Source of the DNA: Astropecten irregularis
Lineage: Eukaryota; Echinodermata; Asteroidea; Paxillosida; Astropectinidae
DNA: 64,000 nt
Assembly (NCBI GenBank): GCA_963971285.1
Contig: OZ020244.1
Location: 33,232,001-33,296,000, forward strand
Direction of reading: 5' to 3'
Below are positions 24,801 through 33,800 of this stretch, in pieces (the stretch's first letter is position 1; every line of letters starts with the position of its first letter). The translations under genes and the position numbers were made by a program. Under the pieces are notes generated by a model. That model was not told the DNA's origin. It worked only from the letters and a program-made list of their open reading frames with translations, and did not search any database.

Positions 24801-27800
24801 TCTTGATTACTTTTAAATTCAAGGACAATAGAAGCATTAAGACTCTTGCCATGTAAGGTTCATTTGATAGAGGTGCACTGCATATATAGCACAAAATAAT
24901 TAGCTTAGCAGTTATAAGTACAAGAAGTAAACCTTCTGAGAAAAAAAAAAATGGGTTGACCACATAGAGTTTTATTAAAATTACTAGAGCACTGACTCGT
25001 GTACAGGGTGATGCCTAATGGTCGCATCCATGCTTCTGCACTAACCTATGGAAAACAAAATTGTGTACGTCTTTTGTATGTCTATTTGCATATCTGTATT
25101 TGTGTTCTATTACACATAATGTGTGTTGCTTGATGCTAGCAGACATGGCAGAGAGATATTATTTGCTAACAGCAATATCATTTGACATTATTTTTGTCTC
25201 AGTGGTTTACCCACTGCCCATGAAAGACGCTTTTGTGCTAAGCAAATGTTAGTGCTTAATAGCATGAATTTGGCCTCAGGTCAACGTACCTTTGGACATT
25301 AGCTTGACTAGGTTGCCCATATTGCGTACAAATGCTCCGCTTAGTCTGTGCTTGAGTTGTTTGGCGTGACCTTGTAGTACTGTCACAGGATCTGAAAACA
25401 AACACACACAAAAACTGGAGTTCTCACATTTCATTTTGATATACGTTTTTCCGTTTCTATACTCAAGTTTGTATTTCTTGCAAAGCAGAGACTTCCCACT
25501 GAACGATATTCAAGCAAAAAATGTCCAACTTGACTATCATCGTTTTCCAAATTGGTGAACTTAACGATTAATAGAATCTGCATGCAATCATACGAACGAA
25601 TATCATAAGGTTTTGCCACTCAGCCTGAATTTCCTGGTAAGTTTGAATTTCCTGCTGAGCTTGAATTGACTGCTAATTGGAAATGTCCTACTTTAAACGG
25701 GAATTGACGGCCATGCACTAGCAAGCATTATTTTGTTGCATACAGGACTCTCAAGTTGGTTCCTTATTCTTAAATCAACGATAAATAGATGAATATAAAT
25801 ATATACCTGGACCGGACCTTAAAAATTCGACCCTAAGGAGACACCGAACATTAGGGAGACATTTGGGCACCTTTTATAGACACATTTTTCATGTCCAAAT
25901 TTGTATAGAAAATAGAGAATGCTCTCTCTCAAGTTCATTGGTTTGGAGGATGTTTAGAAATAGGTAAGTTAAGTTTAGTGCACGACCCTATGGGAATGTC
26001 TCCCATTAAGGATAATATACATACATATATCACATTGACGCAGGCTCACTTGACATTTACAAAACAACTTTCATGCCTGCCAAATTCAGTTGGCAAAATG
26101 ACAACCCAATCCACAAACCTTTGGGCTCTAAATCATCATCATCAAAATCACTAGTTACGTCCGACAACTTTACATCTTCAAGGAAAGCTTCAAATTCATC
26201 GGAAAGCAGGCGGCTCAGCCCTGGAAACAAAACAACACCGAGGTGGATATGTTTCACAAGCGCAAACGAGCAAGCATGCAAGCAAGCAAGCGAGCAAGAG
26301 TGCCTGGAAGAGTGCACTTAGAACAGAACCGGTGTAGGGAGGGGAGAGGAGAGGGGGAGTGGTCTACAGTGAGAGGGGCCGTCTTAGTGATATGCAACTC
26401 AAAATGCACACTATTTCAGACTCTCAAGACATGCTCACAAAATTATACAAATCATTCTGTACTACAAGGAGAAAACAAAAACAATGAAACAAGAAATCGG
26501 TGCAACATCATGCAAATTTTAGGGCCTGTTTGTTTCACGCAAAGGATCATGAATCCTTCGGATCCGGATCCCATTTTAGCGTACCCTGCATAGGAGGTGG
26601 ATCCGAAAAATGGGATCCAGATCTGCAGGATTCGTCCGAAACAAACAGGCCCTTAGTGCAGTGTCCAGCCTATCCGAGAAAATAATCAACGAAAAGGGGA
26701 AGGGTAACTATAGTGGTTAACTGCCCCCAAGCAAGTGGAATTTCCTATGAACAATTCCAGCCAAGTTCAGAACCTTTAAACACCTTATACACCTCTGTGT
26801 CATTGACTAACTAGAGGCATGACCCTGTTAATATCTCCGACTCCCAAAAAAAATCTTCTGTACTGTTTGACATTATTCAAACAGAGGAAAGACAGTATCC
26901 CGAATGACATACCCCCGGAGTGCTCTTTTGCAGCCCACTGAAGTGACAACAACATCGCCGTTAGGGATTTGTGCTATTTTTAACCAAAGCACAATTGCAA
27001 TCTTACAACATCTGAACGGTATTCAGGAGGTCGCCGGTTTGAATCCCGCTCCAGTCAATTTCTTTTCTTTGTTCGCTTTTCAATGACTTTAAATTCAGTC
27101 AGTTTCCCTTGTGGTTATTTGATGATTACAATAATTAAAAAAAAAGCTGTATCCTGTTTGAGTGATCCCCCTGATGTACTGTTCTCAGGTTGCGACATTG
27201 CTACATGTATCATTGACATGATCCTTGGAATATAGAGGTGTGTGCGTGGTTTCATGGCTTCTGACTGCCAAATGGACAAAGATAATTGACTATTGGGGTC
27301 ACCACCAACGTAGGGCTTGATAGCTCAGTTGGTAGAGCGCCTGTATGGTATTCAGAAGGTTGTTGGCTCAAATCCCGCTCCGGTCAATTTTTCTTTGTTC
27401 ACTTTTCAATGACTTCAAATTCAGTCAGTTGCCCTTGTGGTTATTTGATGATTATAATATCTTATCAAAACGAAAGAAGAGACAAGGACAGAGGCTGTAC
27501 CTGCTTCCAGGGCTGTGTCTTCATCGGAGACCTTCTCAGAGGCCTTCTGGGTACCCTCTGGAGATTCAGCATTGGCTTCTTCGTCAGTCGGAGCACCGGC
27601 CGGAGGCGTCCTCTCTCCCAGGGCTTCAGAGTTGTCACTCATTGAGCTTTGGGAAATCAAAACAATACTGACCGTTAGAAACTGAGCAATAATTCTGCAT
27701 GTGTCATTGCCAGGGACCTTTCTCAAAGCTCGGCTACGGCTCAGGCTACGGCTTCGTCTCTGTGATCCATCATGCTGAAAACAAAGGTTGTGGAATTTCA

Positions 27801-30800
27801 TTGAAGCTGAAGCTCAGTTTTCTTTTTTCAAAACCAGATCTACTTCCAAAAAGTCTCTATTTTGATACGTTATTTTACAATGGATTCATGAAATGGAGGC
27901 GGAGCCAGAGTCTGAGCCAAAGCCGAGCTTTGAGAAAGGCCTCTGGTTTGATTTTCACAACTAATTTCAGGATATCTAATATCATACAAGAATATTATTC
28001 AACTGAAAATGAAGTACAATATTTCTGCACGATTTTGAAAATCATAAAAGTAATTCCAAATTGAATAACATAGGGTGTTTATGAAATGAATGCTTAGGCT
28101 CAGGCTCCAGCTGTGGCATCCATATGCTGAAATATAGGTTGTGGTTTTTCATTGAAGCTGAAACTAGGTTTTCTTTTTCAAACCAGAGAATCTACTTCAG
28201 AACCGCAGCCAAAAGCCTCTATTTTGATACCAGTTATTTCAGAATGGATTCACGAAATGGAGCCGGAGCCTGAGACAGAGCTTGAGCCTCTGTTTCCGTT
28301 CGTAATTGCATGTATGGATGGATGTTGGACTTGGACAGGCAGCTAAGGGAAGACAACAATTTCCATAGATTTACCTCATAGTCTTTTTCAGAGAAGCAAT
28401 CTCAGCTTCATAATTCTCTTGAGTACCTGAAGAACAACATAAAAATCAACAAATACAAATCTAAGTCAAACACATGGTGGCATGCCAAAATGAGTGATGT
28501 ACAGCTAATGCGGCATCTTCCCAACATCATGGATGTCAGACAGCTATGCTATGGTAAGAACCTCTGAATCTTCTTCTTCTTTAGTGTCCACTCATCAGAT
28601 GTTGTGCTTCAGCCAAAGCTGGACACAGCTCCTAGCAACATCATTGTACTCTGCAAGGTCCTCAGCTTTGCATTTATGCTCCATTAAAGGACACTTCAAG
28701 ATGTGCTCCATAGTTTGTGGCTCAGTGCCACATATTACAGGTCACATCATCAGTGTGTTGGAAGCCCCACTTCTTGAGAGACACCCTGCATCGTCCAGTT
28801 CCAGTTCTCAGTCTGTTGAGGCATTTCCACTCAGACCAGGTTGAGTCAGCACCAGGGGAATGAATTGCCATATGATTGGGATAGCGCACTGACTGCAGAC
28901 TTACTGGTTAGCTTTTTCTGCAGGACCGTGTTAAGTGCTTGTAACCTCCGCAGCTCTCCCTGCAAGTCGCTTTCTGCATCGGGCGCGGCCTCTGATGAAC
29001 TTTGACCTGTCTGTAACCGGCTGACCTCTTTCTCCAGTTCTTCATTGCTTGCACAGAGCTGAAGGTGAACAGATTAAGATCACATGGTTTGCTTTCATGT
29101 ATTTGGCAGGTAAGGACCGTGTTTGTAGTGAACGCACCTAAATTGATGTGATTGTGAGTTTGTATGGGACTGAGACAGCTTGGGTAATCTTCCTTTACAC
29201 ACATGAAGTAATGGACTTCTGGGACATTAGCAGCCAACATACACCAGCAGTGTGTTAAGGCTATGTGCCATTCTACCAAGTGGAGGCATGGTTTGTATAG
29301 CACCGTGCAGTATCAACAAACTTGTACTATTCAATTATTCACTTCGGATACAGATTTATAGTTCGCTCTTTAAAGGTAGTATCATACTTTGGTTTTTATC
29401 AAAGAAATACAGATTCATGGGCAAAGATATCAAGACAGATACAGTAACCGTCATCTGTGAAAATTTCAGTCCCATACGGTGCCCACTTTTTGAGAAAATG
29501 GTGAATAACAGCCACAGTATTTCTTAAGTCTTTTCCCTTTTATTTTTGATCTTTTAAAAGATCAACAAGATTTTTGTTCGTTGTTTTACTAATTTCTGGA
29601 TAAATACACCATTTCAGGCGGACAAATTTTAACGGTATGTTTCTACCACCACCATCTTTATACCCTGTAAGTTAAATGTAAATCTGCAAATTAGGCTTGC
29701 CCTTCACCGACGTGGATGAGCACTGTATACTCAGTGCTTGTGAGAGCACAGGAGAAAAAAAACACATGCTTGCTCAGGTGGGATTCGAACCCACGACCTC
29801 CTGCTTACTAGCACTGAGTATACAGTGCTCATCCACGTCGGTGAAGGGCAAGCCTAATTTGCATATTATCTATTTCCCGACCAAAATCATCGATTAATCA
29901 AAATGTATATCTGTTAACATTTCTGTTTTGGTTTCTTACCAAAAGTATGATACTACCTTTAAAGACAACCAAGGAATATGAATTTTATGGCCTGAGGTTT
30001 CTGCTTTCTGATGAATTTCTGAGACAAAGGACCTGCATGATAGACATGATGGAAGGGAGAGAGAATCATTTTACCTTGGACAGCTCCGCCATCAAGGTGG
30101 AATTCTGCAGCCGGAAGTCATCCTCCTGGCTGTGCAGCTTCTGCTGCAGGTTGTCCAGCTCAGTCAGCAAGGCCTCCACATCCTGCCATGATAACAAGGG
30201 GAACAGTGGGAGCATGAGGTGCTATCTCCCTGGTCATTAAAAAAGAACCCAGAGAACACTGGGCCAGGAGGTTGAGGCTGACCTAGACTCAAGAAGGCAG
30301 CTCTACTTGGGAAAGCATGAGCATGAGGTGCTATTCACCCCTGGGGAATGGAAAAGGGCAAGGAGAGCACTGGGTCATGAGGTTGAGGCAGACCTAGACT
30401 CAAGAAGGCAGCTCTACTTGGGAAAGCAGGAGCATGAGGCGCTATTCCCCCCAGGGGAATGGAAAAGGGCAAGAAGAGCACTGGGTCATGAGGTTGAGGC
30501 TGACCTAGACTAAAGAAGGCAGCTCTACTTGGGAAAGCAGGAGCATGAGGCGCTATTCCCCCCAGGGGAATGGAAAAGGGCAAGGAGAACACTGGGCCAG
30601 GAGGTTGAGGCTGACCTAGACTCAAGAAGGCAGCTCTACTTGGGAAAGCATGAGCATGAGGTGCTATTCCCCCCAGGAGAATGGAAACGGGCAAGGAGAG
30701 CACTGGGTCATGAGGTTGAGGCTGACCTAGACTCAAGAAGGCAGCTCTACTTGGGAAAGCATGAGCATGAGGTGCTATTCACCCCAGGGGAATGGAAAAT

Positions 30801-33800
30801 GGCAAGGAGAGCACAGGGTCATGAGGTTGAGGCTGACCTAGACTCAAGAAGGCAGCTCTACTTGGGAAAGCAGGAGCATGAGGCGCTATTCCCCCCAGGG
30901 AAATGGAAAAGGGCAAGAAGAGCACTGGGTCATGAGGTTGAGGCTGACCTAGACTAAAGAAGGCAGCTCTACTTGGGAAAGCAGGAGCATGAGGCGCTAT
31001 TCCCCCCAGGGGAATGGAAAAGGGCAAGGAGAACACTGGGCCAGGAGGTTGATGCTGACCTAGACTCAAGAAGGCAGCTCTACTTGGGAAAGCAGGAGCA
31101 TGAGGCGCTATTCCCCCCCAGGGGAATGGAAAAGAACCTACAGAGGCTGACCTACTTGAGAGGGGGACTCCACTTGGATTATTACAACCCCTTCAAATCT
31201 CAAGAGAATGTTGCACATGTTTGGAATTCAGAATTACAATCTCCCTGTGCACATTTAATATATTGCCCCAACCAACCCTAACCCGCATACATACCAAAGT
31301 TTACCAAACATGGTTTTTCCTGTGGTAAGTGTGGTATCCTGAATACCACAATACACCACAGTGTGGTTTTTGTGGCAATAACATGTGTGGCTTGTGACCC
31401 AGTCCCCCTGTGGAGACTGTAGTAATGTGTGGTAAGCAGCTCTTATATTCTGTGTTAAGTTAAAAGGGATAAGATTAAAGTAACTAAATCAGCTAAAAGA
31501 TTTTTTTTATGATAAAAGCCATGAGAAGAATAGTAACTCACCTTTGCTTTCTTGCTTTTGCTGATAGTCTGAATTAAATCACACAAATGAGATAAAAACC
31601 TTTTAGGCAGGAACTATTAGTATTATTGCTGAGTTTTTACAGCAAATCACCATATCGAGACACTACTGGTACTAAAAGACCTACACGGAATAACAAGCAC
31701 AACATTAATGCACTTTTGCACACAGGGCGAAGTTTCCACAATTTGATAATTAGTAAGTTCACATCTAATAAAACAATACAACTCTGCTGTTAACTGCCCA
31801 TGAACCAAAATAATGACCTGAAATTTAAAATGAATACAAGTATTTTAACTGCTGCAAACTGCTCATCAGCCAAAATAATGACCTGAAATTTATAAAAATG
31901 CTTGGAGTTAGGATTGGCTGGATGGCTCAGTTGGTAGAGCGCCTATACGGTATTCAGGAGGTCGGCGGTTCGAATCCCGCTCAAGTCAGTTTTTCTTTGT
32001 TCACTTTTCAATGACTTTAAAATTCAGTTGTGGTTATTTGATAAAATATAAAATGCTTAGAGGTTGGAGGGGTTCCAATCCAGGCACATCTTTCTCAAAG
32101 GCTACGTAACAATTTCATAACATATGGAGAACTTGCGCGCATTTGCTCAATAACGTCTGTGGGGCTCTGTTTAACACGGGGAATTTGCGTTGAATCGGGA
32201 CTCCCCCGGCAAACTTTCGTCCGTATGCGGAAAGTCCTTTTGTTAAACTTACCACTTCGGCTGGAATCATAAAGTACATCTTATTCTCTTTCAAATGAAT
32301 GTAGTTTCACTGTTCTCTGGGCAGTATAATAATATGCACTTTTGAGTTGAAAAACAAGACAAAAATCCAGAATTGTCCATTTCCTATGGAGGTCAAGCCA
32401 CATTTCATTGGTTTATCAGGGTGGAAGTTTACAAGATTCAACGGCACTCGCGCTAGGTGGCTCGTATCAACTCACTTCGGGCGGTTTCTGAAAGCTGACG
32501 AAATAAGCTTTCATTTTATGTAACATTCGTTTTCATTGGTTGAGGGGAACTGGTTGCACTTTTTCTGTCAAATCGCGAACCCCGTTTCATCAAAGGATGG
32601 GCTGATGGGTTAGTGTAGTCTGGTATACGGACCTGGTGTAAACAGTACAGCGGTGTGGGTGTTCTGCACGTGGATTCAACGAGACCGTAACCAGACTCAA
32701 TGCATGCTCTCCGTGCACGCTAGGTCTTCACTGTCTCGTGTTCACGATGATTTTAGCGTGTTAAATCTTATATTTCTTCAAGTTTTCATGCCGACTTTTC
32801 TTGTGATTGTACCTCTGTTCATAAATGATATGTGTAGGTGTTTTTTTATAGTGAAAAATATCTCTTTTTGTGGCATTTTCATCCACAATCTGGACCTTGC
32901 TCTACGCTCAATCACATTTCCGATCGGCCGGATCAATTCATCGCCTTCAGAGGGGTGTATCTTGCAAGGTTGTGCAGCGCAATATTTAATGGTTAACGGA
33001 ACTTAACGCTACATGAAAGTCACACAATTAATTCAAGGAAACGCTATCAATTAACGTTCAGTTCAGTTTAAGTTTTGCAACAAATCAACTGTACATATTG
33101 TTGTTTAAATCGCGATGTTTCTGCATTCTCAATTTTTGGCCCCTGTTTGTGAAATGGTATAGCCCGGCTTTGTGTGCAGTGCCGGACTCCACATACACTG
33201 GGCCCACGTGTACGTGTGGGGCATTTAATGCGCTTATAACTAGCAAAGTTCTCTATATGAACTCTAAGCAATCAAAGAAAAGATGACATTATGATCCTAC
33301 CTTAGTTGCTTTCTGTAGTTCCTTTTCATAATTGGATGACGTTGTCTGGAGGGTTGTCAACTCTTCAAAAAGATAAAACAGACTGAATTAATGATGAATA
33401 AAAGCAAGAAGCAATTATATTTTTATCATTTATATAAAATATCTCAGTCCAATTTCAAAAAGTTAATGATAAAAACAAATATTGCCTTTTGAAAGGAGAT
33501 ATTCATTCAAAGCTCAAATTTAGATCCAACCAGTCAGAAAAATACTTCAATCTGCTATAGAAAACATTTCTGTGCTAAGCTCTACCAAATTGGCACTGTG
33601 AAGAATGTTTTTACAACAAAGCACAATGGAAAATTCTAATTACCATTGGTCAATTTTCTGCATTTGTCGGTCAGCTGGTAATTGGAAGTTCTCAATTCCA
33701 GTAGCTGGTCCTGAGATAGAGAGAGGGGAAACAATAATAATAAATAGTGATTACAACTAACGACAACTTCCTCATTGATTGATTGTTATTTGCATGATAA

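Noticed and set aside
28533-28844. 103-codon plus-strand ORF
   Set aside because: Antisense to the LINE reverse-transcriptase relic, which explains its length.
30307-30957. Long repetitive ORFs on both strands (up to 142 codons)
   Set aside because: They result from the 111-bp tandem period being divisible by three. No homology, and they lie in a GRIPAP1 intron.
30205-31160. CRISPR-like regular repeats
   Set aside because: Tandem units with no unique spacers, in animal DNA; it is a minisatellite.
31918-31990. tRNA gene candidate (GGCTGGATGGCTCAG...GGTTCGAATCCCGC)
   Set aside because: Part of SINE family 1: the same block with the same tail occurs at five or more places, acceptor-stem pairing is poor, and copies are variably truncated.
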